Shown here piece by piece: positions 1 to 6,948 of a stretch of DNA of 15,886 bases. Location: assembly GCA_043762325.1 (NCBI GenBank), contig JAYUMU010000024.1, forward strand, positions 1 to 15,886. The letters run 5' to 3'. The stretch is from JANXSS01 sp025356535 (GTDB lineage Bacteria; Pseudomonadota; Gammaproteobacteria; Burkholderiales; Burkholderiaceae_D). Both the position numbers and the translations under genes were made by a program. The notes beneath the pieces were generated by a model, which made no database searches, was not told where the DNA came from, and saw nothing but the letters and a program-made list of their open reading frames with translations. The stretch's first letter is position 1; each line of letters starts with the position of its first letter.

Positions 1-133
1 CGTCGTCATCGGCGATAAGGAACGGGATGCCAACACAGTGGCCGTGCGTGCGCGAGGCAATATCGATCTGGGGACGATGCCCGTCGATGAACTGGTGAAG
101 CGACTGCAGCATGATGTCGACACCAAAGCCTGA
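1..133 (+). CDS. thrS: Threonyl-tRNA synthetase, C-terminal end (partial)
   Basis: Only the last 43 codons are present; the gene enters from the left edge and ends at the TGA at 131-133. The readable tail has the pattern of the class II anticodon-binding domain of ThrRS: VVIGDKE, then VAVRARG, then the DLGTMPVDEL turn and a final helix. The enzyme charges tRNA-Thr in the cytoplasm. Its position 45 bases upstream of infC is the classic thrS-infC arrangement, which strongly supports the call despite the short fragment. The catalytic and editing domains lie outside the window. Confidence 0.87.
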   Translation, partial: VVIGDKERDANTVAVRARGNIDLGTMPVDELVKRLQHDVDTKA

Positions 134-178
134 GCGCTAGAGCACGGCTTAGTCATTTGATTTTAAAAGGAAATTACA

Positions 179-700
179 ATAGCTACTGATAAGTCGCACC
201 GCATCAACGGTGAAATAACTGCACCTGAACTGCGCTTGAGTGGTGTCGAGAACGAAGCGCTGGGTATCGTGAGTCTGGCTGAAGCCTTCCGGCTGGCCGA
301 AGAAGCGAATGTCGATCTGGTCGAGATCGCGCCGACGGCGCAGCCGCCTGTTGCGCGTCTCATGGACTACGGCAAGTTCAAGTACTCGGAGCAGAAGAAG
401 GCGCACGAGGCCAAGCTCAAGCAGAAGATCATCCTGGTCAAGGAAGTCAAGTTCCGGCCGGGCACCGATGATGGCGACTACAACATCAAGCTGCGTAATT
501 TGATCAAGTTCCTCGACGAGGGCGACAAGACAAAAATCACGCTGCGCTTTCGCGGCCGTGAGATGGCGCACCAGGACATCGGTGTGCGCATGCTGGAGCG
601 CCTCAAGCTCGATCTGGTCGAATACGGCCAGGTCGAACAGTGGCCGAAGATGGAAGGCCGCCAGATGATCATGGTTCTGGCGCCAAAGAAGAAGAAGTAA
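179..700 (+). CDS. infC: Translation initiation factor IF-3, AUA start
   Basis: The protein is 173 residues, usual for IF-3, which binds the 30S subunit, checks start-codon pairing and prevents premature subunit joining. The N-terminal domain begins ATDKSHRINGEI, a very typical IF-3 start; the linker follows MDYGKFKYSEQKK, and the C-terminal domain contains FRPGTDDGDYN and FRGREMAHQDIG and ends in a lysine tail. No ATG, GTG or TTG exists near the true N terminus; the first TTG (236) would cut off 19 conserved residues. I chose AUA at 179-181, which lies 7 bases after an AAGGA Shine-Dalgarno at 167-171. An in-frame ATT at 173 is too close to that site. Rare AUN starts in infC are known to support autoregulation by IF-3 in enterobacteria; the same is inferred here. 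Confidence 0.95.
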   Translation: MATDKSHRINGEITAPELRLSGVENEALGIVSLAEAFRLAEEANVDLVEIAPTAQPPVARLMDYGKFKYSEQKKAHEAKLKQKIILVKEVKFRPGTDDGDYNIKLRNLIKFLDEGDKTKITLRFRGREMAHQDIGVRMLERLKLDLVEYGQVEQWPKMEGRQMIMVLAPKKKK

Positions 701-815
701 CGACCCGATCTGCAGCAGTCGCATCCCCGATGCGGCAGCAGCGATGGCAGTGGACTCGATTTCACTGCCTAACAAGTGAAAGCAGGCATCCAAGCGCAAC
801 GAAATGTTGCCACCT

Positions 816-858
816 GCAATCATATAAAAACGGAGCTGTCCAACAGGACAGTGATTGT
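816..858 (+). promoter_or_regulatory. Hairpin covering the rpmI ribosome binding site
   Basis: A perfect 6-bp stem, CTGTCC (836-841) with GGACAG (846-851), closes the loop AACA. A second 7-bp helix, GCAATCA (816-822) with TGATTGT (852-858, one G-U pair), stacks directly on it, leaving a 13-base bulge (823-835). The AGGA that should recruit the ribosome to rpmI (845-848) is inside the structure, and the AUG at 860 follows the stem by one base. In E. coli L20 represses rpmI-rplT translation through RNA structure near the rpmI start. This hairpin is a candidate for an analogous switch, but the L20 link is inference. Confidence 0.5.
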
Positions 859-859
859 C

Positions 860-1057
860 ATGCCAAAAATGAAGACCAAGAGCAGCGCGAAGAAGCGGTT
901 TCGCGTGCGTCCGGGTGGAACCATCAAGCGTGGTTCGGCGTTCAAGCGCCACATCCTGACCAAGAAAACCACCAAGACCAAACGCCAGTTGCGCGGATCA
1001 AAAGCAGTTCATGATTCGAACATGGTGTCTGTTCGCGCGATGATGCCGTTCGCTTAA
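860..1057 (+). CDS. rpmI: 50S ribosomal protein L35
   Basis: This is a 65-residue, strongly basic protein, the normal size for bL35. It begins MPKMKTKSSAKKRF and contains the characteristic KRGSAFKRHILTKKTTKTKRQLRG segment that packs into the 50S subunit. It lies 159 bases after infC and 27 bases before rplT, in the conserved IF3-L35-L20 cluster. The reading frame is open upstream to 776, but the family N terminus fixes the start at 860. A modest AGGA at 845-848, 11 bases ahead, serves as ribosome binding site and is folded into a hairpin, so translation may be regulated. Confidence 0.96.
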   Translation: MPKMKTKSSAKKRFRVRPGGTIKRGSAFKRHILTKKTTKTKRQLRGSKAVHDSNMVSVRAMMPFA

Positions 1058-1084
1058 CCTCACACTCGATATCAAGGAGTTTTC

Positions 1085-1447
1085 ATGCCTAGAGTAAAAC
1101 GTGGGGTCACAGCACGGGCCCGTCACAAGAAAGTCCTCGATCAAGCCAAAGGCTATCGTGGTCGTCGCAGTAAAGTCTACCGTATCGCCAAGCAGGCAGT
1201 CATGCGTGCCGGTCAATACGCTTATCGTGATCGCCGTAACAAGAAGCGTGTTTTCCGCGCACTCTGGATCACGCGTATCAATGCCGCATCGCGCGAGCAT
1301 GGCATGACATACAGCGTATTCATGAATGGCTTGAAGCGTGCCTCGATCGAACTCGATCGCAAGGTGCTGGCCGACATGGCTGTCATGGACAAGCCGGCGT
1401 TTGCTGCAATTGTCAACCAGGTGAAGGCAAACTTCGCGGCTGCGTAA
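1085..1447 (+). CDS. rplT: 50S ribosomal protein L20
   Basis: The protein has 120 residues and matches bL20 from end to end: MPRVKRGVTARARHKKVLDQ, GYRGRRSKVYR, then YAYRDRRNKKRVFRALWITRINAA and a C-terminal globular domain ending in VKANFAAA. L20 binds 23S rRNA early in 50S assembly and, in E. coli, also represses its own operon. A clear AAGGAG at 1075-1080 precedes the ATG. The gene is followed by a strong terminator-like hairpin that separates it from pheS. Confidence 0.97.
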   Translation: MPRVKRGVTARARHKKVLDQAKGYRGRRSKVYRIAKQAVMRAGQYAYRDRRNKKRVFRALWITRINAASREHGMTYSVFMNGLKRASIELDRKVLADMAVMDKPAFAAIVNQVKANFAAA

Positions 1448-1521
1448 GTAGCCGGTGTCGCCGGGCTTGTGCAATCGGGCAAGCGACGCGGCACACTGTT
1501 GCACGATAGTGAAATATCCCG

Positions 1522-1560
1522 CGGGGCAGAGGTCAATCACCTGTGCCCCGTTTCATTTTT
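1522..1560 (+). terminator. Intrinsic terminator or attenuator before pheS
   Basis: Arms CGGGGCAGAGGT (1522-1533) and ACCTGTGCCCCG (1539-1550) pair over 12 positions with a single G-G mismatch around the loop CAATC. The tract TTTCATTTTT follows at once (1551-1560). This is the best Rho-independent terminator in the window. It lies 31 bases before the pheS ATG. I see no convincing promoter between it and pheS, so synthetase expression may depend on read-through. E. coli pheST has a leader-peptide attenuator, but no Phe-rich leader is visible here. Confidence 0.8.
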
Positions 1561-1591
1561 GGCGTGGCTTCATGAAGAAGCGGAATACAGA

Positions 1592-2608
1592 ATGACTTCC
1601 TTAGAACAACTGGTTGTCCAGGCACAGGCGGATTTCGCCGCAGCCGGCGACGCTGCCGCACTCGAGAATGCCAAGGCCGCATACCTTGGCAAGACCGGTC
1701 AGATCACGGCGCAGATGAAGGGCCTGGGGCAGCTGGCGCCGGACGAGCGCAAGGTCCAGGGCGCAGTCATCAATGCGGCCAAGGAGCAGATCGAAGGCGC
1801 GCTCAACGCCCGCCGCGAGGCCCTTGCCGATGCGCAGATGCAGGCGCGCCTGAATGCCGAGGCAATCGACATCACGCTGCCCGGACGGGGCCGCTCGGTC
1901 GGCGGCATGCATCCGGTCATGCGGACCTGGGAGCGGGTCGAACAGATCTTTGGCTCGATCGGCTTTGACGTGGCGGACGGCCCGGAGATCGAGACCGACT
2001 GGACCAATTTCACGGCGCTGAACAGCCCGGAAAACCATCCGGCCCGTTCGATGCAGGATACGTTTTATATCGACGGCAAGGATTCGGATGGCAAGCAGCT
2101 GTTGCTGCGCACGCATACCAGTCCGATGCAGGTGCGCTATGCACGCATGAACAAGCCACCGATCAAGGTGATTGCGCCGGGCCGCACCTACCGGGTCGAC
2201 AGCGACGCCACCCATTCGCCGATGTTCCATCAGGTCGAAGGCCTGTGGATCGACGAGAACATCAGTTTCGCCAACCTGAAAGGCGTCTACCTGTCGTTCG
2301 TGAAGGCGTTTTTCGAGACCGACGATCTGCAGGTGCGCTTTCGCCCTTCCTATTTTCCGTTCACGGAGCCCTCGGCGGAAATCGACATTGCCTTCGGCAG
2401 CGGCCCGCTGAAAGGCCGCTGGCTGGAAGTCTCGGGCGCCGGGCAGGTGCATCCGAACGTGGTGCGCAACATGGGCCTCGATCCGGAAAAATTCATCGGC
2501 TTTGCCTTTGGCTCGGGCCTGGAGCGGTTGACGATGCTGCGTTATGGCATCAACGATCTGCGCCTCTTCTACGAAGGCGACCTCCGCTTTCTGAAGCAAT
2601 TCAACTAG
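1592..2608 (+). CDS. pheS: Phenylalanyl-tRNA synthetase alpha subunit
   Basis: The 338-residue protein is the catalytic alpha subunit of the alpha2-beta2 PheRS, which charges tRNA-Phe. An N-terminal coiled-coil arm (about 1-90) precedes the class II core. Motif 2 is GRTYRVDSDATHSPMFHQVEG-like (197-217), the Phe-pocket strand FPFTEPSAEID is at 255-265, and motif 3 GFAFGSGLERLTML is at 303-316. The frame is open back to a GTG at 1469, but those 41 extra codons read through the terminator hairpin and do not resemble PheS. MTSLEQLV at 1592 is therefore the start, although its Shine-Dalgarno (AGCGGA-like) is weak. The ATG overlaps the TGA of a 7-codon upstream ORF. Confidence 0.96.
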   Translation: MTSLEQLVVQAQADFAAAGDAAALENAKAAYLGKTGQITAQMKGLGQLAPDERKVQGAVINAAKEQIEGALNARREALADAQMQARLNAEAIDITLPGRGRSVGGMHPVMRTWERVEQIFGSIGFDVADGPEIETDWTNFTALNSPENHPARSMQDTFYIDGKDSDGKQLLLRTHTSPMQVRYARMNKPPIKVIAPGRTYRVDSDATHSPMFHQVEGLWIDENISFANLKGVYLSFVKAFFETDDLQVRFRPSYFPFTEPSAEIDIAFGSGPLKGRWLEVSGAGQVHPNVVRNMGLDPEKFIGFAFGSGLERLTMLRYGINDLRLFYEGDLRFLKQFN

Positions 2609-2711
2609 CGCTCGCTGCCGCCCGCAGCACCGCGACATGCAATGCAGCGCCGCGCGCATTGGGTGCAGTGCCGGCGCTCTGCAAGTGACTCGCCGTAAAA
2701 AGGATCAAGAC

Positions 2712-5141
2712 ATGCAATTTTCTGAAAAATGGCTGCGCACCATGGCCGACCCGGCCATCGGTTCCGACCAGCTGGCACACCTGCTGACGATGTCGGGCCT
2801 GGAAGTCGAAGACATCGCGCCGGTCGCGCCGCCGTTTCACGGCGTCGTCGTTGCCCGGGTGCTCGACATCAGCCGTCATCCGAATGCCGATCGCCTGAAT
2901 GTCTGCCAGGTCGATGCCGGCACCGGCAGCACGCTCACCATTGTCTGCGGCGCGCCGAACGTGCGCGCCGGGATGCTGGTGCCCTGTGCCTTGCCGGGTG
3001 CGATACTGCCGCCCGGTGACGATGGCAAGCCGTTTGAAATCCGGGTAGGGGAATTGCGCGGCGTGCAATCCGAAGGCATGCTGTGCTCGGCGCGGGAGCT
3101 GAAGCTCTCGGAGGATCATGCCGGCCTGCTCGCGTTGCCGGAGGATGCACCGGTGGGCCAGGACTTCCGCGATTACTACCAGCTCGACGACCGCAAGCTG
3201 ACCATCAAGCTCACCCCCAACAAGGCCGATTGCCTCTCGGTGCTTGGCGTGGCCCGCGAAGTCGCCGCGCTCACCGGCGTGGCCCTGACGCCGCCGACCT
3301 ACGATACGGTGGCCGTCACGAGCGACGAGGTGCTGCCGGTGACGATCCGCGCGCCAGACCTGTGCGGCCGGTTTTCCGGGCGCATCATCCGCGGCGTCAA
3401 CGCACGCGCGGCGACGCCGGCATGGATGACGCAGCGGCTCGAGCGCAGCGGCCAGCGGCCGATTTCGGCGCTGGTCGATATCTCCAACTACGTCATGCTC
3501 GAACTCGGTCGGCCAACCCATGTATTCGATCTGTCGAAAATCCACGGCGGCCTGGAAGTGCGCTGGGGCCGGCAGGGCGAGTCGCTCAAGCTCTTGAACG
3601 GCAACACGGTCGCCGTCGATGAATGGATCGGCGTGATTGCCGACGCAAAGGCGATCGAGTCGCTTGCCGGCATCATGGGCGGCGATGCAACGGCGGTGTC
3701 GCTCGATACGCAGGACATTTATCTGGAGGCTGCCTTCTGGTATCCGCAGGCAATCCAGGGACGTGCGCGGCGCTTGAATTTTTCGACCGACGCCGCCCAC
3801 CGTTTCGAGCGCGGCGTCGACTATGCGACCACGGTCGAACACATCGAGCGCATCACGGCACTGATCGTCGGCATATGCGGCCAGGGTGACGCCACCCGTG
3901 TCGGTCCGGTCGACGACCAGGTCATCAATTTGCCGCTGCGTGCACCGGTGACGATGCGCACCGCAAGGGCAGTGCGGGTCATCGGCGTGCCGCTCGACGA
4001 TGCACGGATTGCGCAAATCTTCACGCGCCTGGGTCTGTCGCATACGCATGCAAACGGCGTATTCACGGTGACGCCACCGTCGTTTCGCTTCGATATCGAA
4101 ATCGAGGAAGACCTGATCGAGGAAGTTGCCCGCATCTACGGTTTCGAGAATATCCCGGCCTTGCCGCCGGTGGCGCCGAACCGGATCCGCATACCCGATG
4201 AAAACACGCGCTCGCTGTTTTCGATCCGGCGCGCACTGGCCGCCCTGGACTATCAGGAAATGGTCAACTACAGCTTCGTCGAAGCGCAGTGGGAGGCAGA
4301 CTTTGCCGCCAACCTGGAACCGATCAGGCTGGTCAATCCGATCGCCAGCCAGATGAGCGTAATGCGCTCGACGCTCATCGGCAGCCTGATCGCCAACCTG
4401 CGCTACAACCTCAATCGCAAGCTGGGACGCATCCGGGTTTTCGAGATCGGTGCTGTCTATCAGCGCGACCTGACGGTGGTCGACGGACCGCTGTCGGTGG
4501 CCGGTTACCGTCAACCGAAGCATGTTGCGGCGTTGGCCTACGGCGGCGCCCTGGACGAGCAATGGGGGCTCGACGGTCGCAGCGTCGATTACTTCGATGT
4601 GAAGGCCGATCTGGAAGCCTTGTGCGCACCGCGCGTTCTGCGTTTTGCCAGCCTGTCGCATCCTGCGCTGCATCCGGGTCGTAGCGCCAGCGTCTTCCTC
4701 GATGGCACCGAAGTCGGCTTCATCGGCGAGCTGCATCCGCGCTGGCAGCAGAAATACGAACTGCCATCGGCGCCGGTCCTGTTCGAGGTCGATGTCGCGC
4801 TGCTGCAGGTGCGTCCGGTACCGGCGCATCAGGACATCTCCAAATTTCCGACTGTCATACGCGACCTTGCCGTCGTCGTTTCACAAACCATTCCGGCGCA
4901 GGATCTGGTCGATGTTTTCGAAGTCGAGAGGCACGAGAATCCGGCATGCCGTATCTTGCAAGCCATTGTTTTGTTTGACGAATATCGTGGAAAAGGCTTG
5001 GGCCTGGAAGAAAAAAGCCTTGCTTTCCGATTCGCCTTGCAAGATACTCAAGGCACCCTGCAAGACGACACGGTCGACGAGGCGATGACGGCATTCGTGG
5101 CTGCGGCACAGAAAAAATTTGGCGCAAGACTGCGTGCCTGA
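2712..5141 (+). CDS. pheT: Phenylalanyl-tRNA synthetase beta subunit
   Basis: The protein has 809 residues, standard for the long bacterial beta subunit. Residues 1-40 begin MQFSEKWLRT. An OB-fold tRNA-binding domain follows (about 40-150, HPNADRLNVCQVDAG, IVCGAPNVRAGM). The B3/B4 editing region contains TPNKADCLSVLGVAREVAAL, and the B5 region ends in EEDLIEEVARIYGFENIP. The C-terminal anticodon-binding domain starts near SKFPTVIRDLAVVV and ends at the stop. The beta subunit recognises tRNA-Phe and hydrolyses mischarged Tyr-tRNA-Phe. AAGGA at 2700-2704, 7 bases before ATG, decides the start although the frame is open to 2637. It follows pheS by 103 bases in the same operon. Confidence 0.97.
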   Translation: MQFSEKWLRTMADPAIGSDQLAHLLTMSGLEVEDIAPVAPPFHGVVVARVLDISRHPNADRLNVCQVDAGTGSTLTIVCGAPNVRAGMLVPCALPGAILPPGDDGKPFEIRVGELRGVQSEGMLCSARELKLSEDHAGLLALPEDAPVGQDFRDYYQLDDRKLTIKLTPNKADCLSVLGVAREVAALTGVALTPPTYDTVAVTSDEVLPVTIRAPDLCGRFSGRIIRGVNARAATPAWMTQRLERSGQRPISALVDISNYVMLELGRPTHVFDLSKIHGGLEVRWGRQGESLKLLNGNTVAVDEWIGVIADAKAIESLAGIMGGDATAVSLDTQDIYLEAAFWYPQAIQGRARRLNFSTDAAHRFERGVDYATTVEHIERITALIVGICGQGDATRVGPVDDQVINLPLRAPVTMRTARAVRVIGVPLDDARIAQIFTRLGLSHTHANGVFTVTPPSFRFDIEIEEDLIEEVARIYGFENIPALPPVAPNRIRIPDENTRSLFSIRRALAALDYQEMVNYSFVEAQWEADFAANLEPIRLVNPIASQMSVMRSTLIGSLIANLRYNLNRKLGRIRVFEIGAVYQRDLTVVDGPLSVAGYRQPKHVAALAYGGALDEQWGLDGRSVDYFDVKADLEALCAPRVLRFASLSHPALHPGRSASVFLDGTEVGFIGELHPRWQQKYELPSAPVLFEVDVALLQVRPVPAHQDISKFPTVIRDLAVVVSQTIPAQDLVDVFEVERHENPACRILQAIVLFDEYRGKGLGLEEKSLAFRFALQDTQGTLQDDTVDEAMTAFVAAAQKKFGARLRA

Positions 5142-5172
5142 ATCAGTCACAGGAGGCAGCAGGGATCACATG

Positions 5173-5586
5173 ATGAACGACCCACATTCCATAGAATTGC
5201 AATCCGTCCTGGCCGCCGATCTCGACCGTGCCGTGCTCGAGGCACGTGCGCGATCGCAAGCGGAAAAGGATTTGCCGACGCTGACCAAGGCCGAACTTGC
5301 CGAGCTGCTTTTCGAGCAGGTGGGCCTGAACAAGCGCGAAGCGAAGGACATGGTCGAGACTTTTTTCGATGAAATTCGTAACGTGCTGGAAGGCGGCGAT
5401 CCGGTCAAGCTTTCCGGTTTCGGCAATTTTCAATTGCGTGACAAGCCACAACGACCAGGCCGCAATCCGAAGACCGGTGAAGAGATCCCGATCACGGCAC
5501 GTCGTGTCGTGACGTTTCACCCGAGCCAGAAATTGAAGGCAATGGTGGAAACGACGAATCCGAAGCCGGCGCTGCATGCCACATGA
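5173..5586 (+). CDS. ihfA: Integration host factor alpha subunit, extended N terminus
   Basis: This 137-residue protein is IHF-alpha, which with IHF-beta bends DNA at specific sites in replication, recombination and transcription. From about residue 35 the match is complete: TLTKAELAELLFEQVGLNKREAKDMVE, then VKLSGFGNFQLRDKPQRPGR with the arm proline that intercalates into DNA, then ITARRVVTFHPSQKLK. The first 34 residues are additional relative to E. coli IHF-alpha; they are helical and acidic/alanine-rich, and similar extensions occur in Burkholderiales. Start codons at 5170 and 5173 are both possible; AGGGA at 5161-5165 spaces better with 5173. It lies 31 bases after pheT, as in E. coli, so it is probably cotranscribed. 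Confidence 0.95.
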   Translation: MNDPHSIELQSVLAADLDRAVLEARARSQAEKDLPTLTKAELAELLFEQVGLNKREAKDMVETFFDEIRNVLEGGDPVKLSGFGNFQLRDKPQRPGRNPKTGEEIPITARRVVTFHPSQKLKAMVETTNPKPALHAT

Positions 5587-5638
5587 GGCCACCGGTGCCT
5601 GGCTCGACCGTATGGTGTAGCGCCTGCAGGAATGAATC

Positions 5639-6031
5639 ATGAACGACCGTCCCTCGAAACCGGAACTTGCCGCGCTGCCGCCGATCCCGGCCAAGCGCTA
5701 TTTCACGATTGGTGAAGTCAGTGACCTGTGCGGTGTCAAACCTCACGTGCTGCGCTACTGGGAGCAGGAATTTACCCAGCTAAAGCCGGTCAAGCGGCGC
5801 GGCAACCGGCGTTATTACCAGCATCACGAGGTGCTCCTGATCCGACGGATTCGGGAACTGCTCTACGAACAGGGTTTTACCATCAGCGGTGCGCGCAACA
5901 AGCTCGACAGTCGCGCACACGAGGATGCCGAACAGCATGCAACGCAAGAGCCGAGCATCTCATCGGAAGCTGTCGACATCGGCATGCTGCGCGCCGAATT
6001 GACGGAGATTTTGCGTCTGTTGCAGCCCTGA
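5639..6031 (+). CDS. MerR-family transcriptional regulator
   Basis: The 130-residue protein has an N-terminal winged helix-turn-helix of MerR type: YFTIGEVSDLCGVKPHVLRYWEQEF (residues about 21-45), then KRRGNRRYYQHHEVLLIRRIRELLYEQGFTISGARNKL. The C-terminal tail of about 40 residues has no cysteines and no obvious ligand domain, so metal sensing of the MerR/CueR kind is unlikely. It resembles the short MlrA-like regulators that follow ihfA in many betaproteobacteria. AGGA at 5629-5632 precedes the ATG, 52 bases after ihfA, on the same strand. DNA targets cannot be read from the sequence. Confidence 0.92.
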   Translation: MNDRPSKPELAALPPIPAKRYFTIGEVSDLCGVKPHVLRYWEQEFTQLKPVKRRGNRRYYQHHEVLLIRRIRELLYEQGFTISGARNKLDSRAHEDAEQHATQEPSISSEAVDIGMLRAELTEILRLLQP

Positions 6032-6100
6032 AAAAATGTCCAGCTGACTGGGCAAGGATGGTGGTTCTTGAGCACCTGTGCCGGTGCCTGCAGCGCGAGT

Positions 6101-6928
6101 TCAGAATTCGAGCTTGTCGCCCGGCTTCATTGTCAGCACCTTGGTCGCGCTGTCGCCGAGCGCCTTGATGTACTCTTCCGGCGTTCCCTTGAGTTGCGGC
6201 GTGGTGCCATAGTGAATGGGTATGGCGAATTTCGGCTTCAGGAAATTTCGCGTGGCGAATGCGGCATCCTTCGGGTCCATCACGAAATGACCGCCGATCG
6301 GAATCATGACCAGGTCGGGATGATAGTACTCTCCGATGAGCTTCATGTCGCCGAATAGTCCTGAATCACCCATGTGATAGATACGGAAGCCGTTTTCCAG
6401 CTCGATGATGTAGCCCTGCGGTTCGCCGCCGACATGGGTTTCATCCTTGCCGGTTCCCGGATTGCGCCACAGGAGTTCGGAGCTGTGTTCCGCATGCGTT
6501 GCAGTGATGCGGATGTTGGCGCCGATCGGTGTCACGGTGCCGCTCTTGCCAAAGCGGGTTGCCTGTTCGGCAGTCAGTATGCCTAGCGTGATCGCACTCT
6601 GGATCAGCCCGGCCGGGCCGTAAACCGGCGCGCCGGTCAGCTTGGCCAGCGCGGCGACATCGCCGAAATGATCGTTATGGCCATGGGTCACCAAAATCAG
6701 GTCGACCTTGCCAAGCGCCTCGAGCTTCTTGTAGGTTTCCGGCGCTTTCGGATTGGTGGTCAGCCAGGGATCGATTACGATCACCTTGCCACCCGGGGTG
6801 GTGATGCGGGTGGTGGCCTGACCGAGCCATTGCACCTCCGCCTTGCCCGGTTCTGCCGCTGCCGCCGCGCCGCTGGCCTGCAGGACAAGCGCGCCCAGTA
6901 ATGCTGCTGCAAAGTTAGCCAATTGCAT
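6101..6928 (-). CDS. Exported metallo-beta-lactamase-fold hydrolase (UlaG-like, UPF0173)
   Basis: The 275-residue protein starts with a signal peptide (hydrophobic stretch about 5-18, Ala-rich cleavage region near residue 25), so it probably acts in the periplasm. The mature part is a metallo-beta-lactamase fold of the UlaG/UPF0173 type. THGHNDH gives His82, His84, Asp86 and His87; further likely metal ligands are His145 (ATHAEH), Asp188 (HMGDSG) and His239 (IPIHYGT). All family signatures appear intact. UlaG itself opens L-ascorbate-6-phosphate lactone, but the substrate here is unknown, and most UPF0173 members are cytoplasmic, so export is notable. AGGGGA lies 7 bases before the ATG. The gene follows the 237-codon gene by 20 bases, probably as one operon, and converges with merR. 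Confidence 0.88.
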   Translation of the reverse strand: MQLANFAAALLGALVLQASGAAAAAEPGKAEVQWLGQATTRITTPGGKVIVIDPWLTTNPKAPETYKKLEALGKVDLILVTHGHNDHFGDVAALAKLTGAPVYGPAGLIQSAITLGILTAEQATRFGKSGTVTPIGANIRITATHAEHSSELLWRNPGTGKDETHVGGEPQGYIIELENGFRIYHMGDSGLFGDMKLIGEYYHPDLVMIPIGGHFVMDPKDAAFATRNFLKPKFAIPIHYGTTPQLKGTPEEYIKALGDSATKVLTMKPGDKLEF

Positions 6929-6948
6929 GGTCGTTTCCCCTGCGCTTG

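Noticed and set aside
149..952. A 267-codon - strand frame opposite infC and rpmI
   Set aside because: It overlaps three certain genes or leaders and looks like reversed infC; there is no family match.
1469..1591. N-terminally extended PheS starting at GTG 1469
   Set aside because: The 41 extra codons read through a strong terminator hairpin and do not resemble PheS; MTSLEQLV at 1592 fits the family.
2640..2661. Hairpin CAATGC/GCATTG between pheS and pheT
   Set aside because: It is a short stem with a 10-base GC-rich loop, without a T-tract and not over the pheT ribosome site; nothing indicates function.
2601..4829. A 742-codon open frame on the - strand opposite pheT
   Set aside because: It is a shadow of the GC-rich pheT gene. 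It is rich in Arg, His and Asp with no recognisable domain, and pheT matches its family throughout.
6062..6100. Bidirectional terminator between merR and the convergent hydrolase gene
   Set aside because: GCACC/GGTGC (6072-6087) forms only a short stem and lacks T-tracts on either side.
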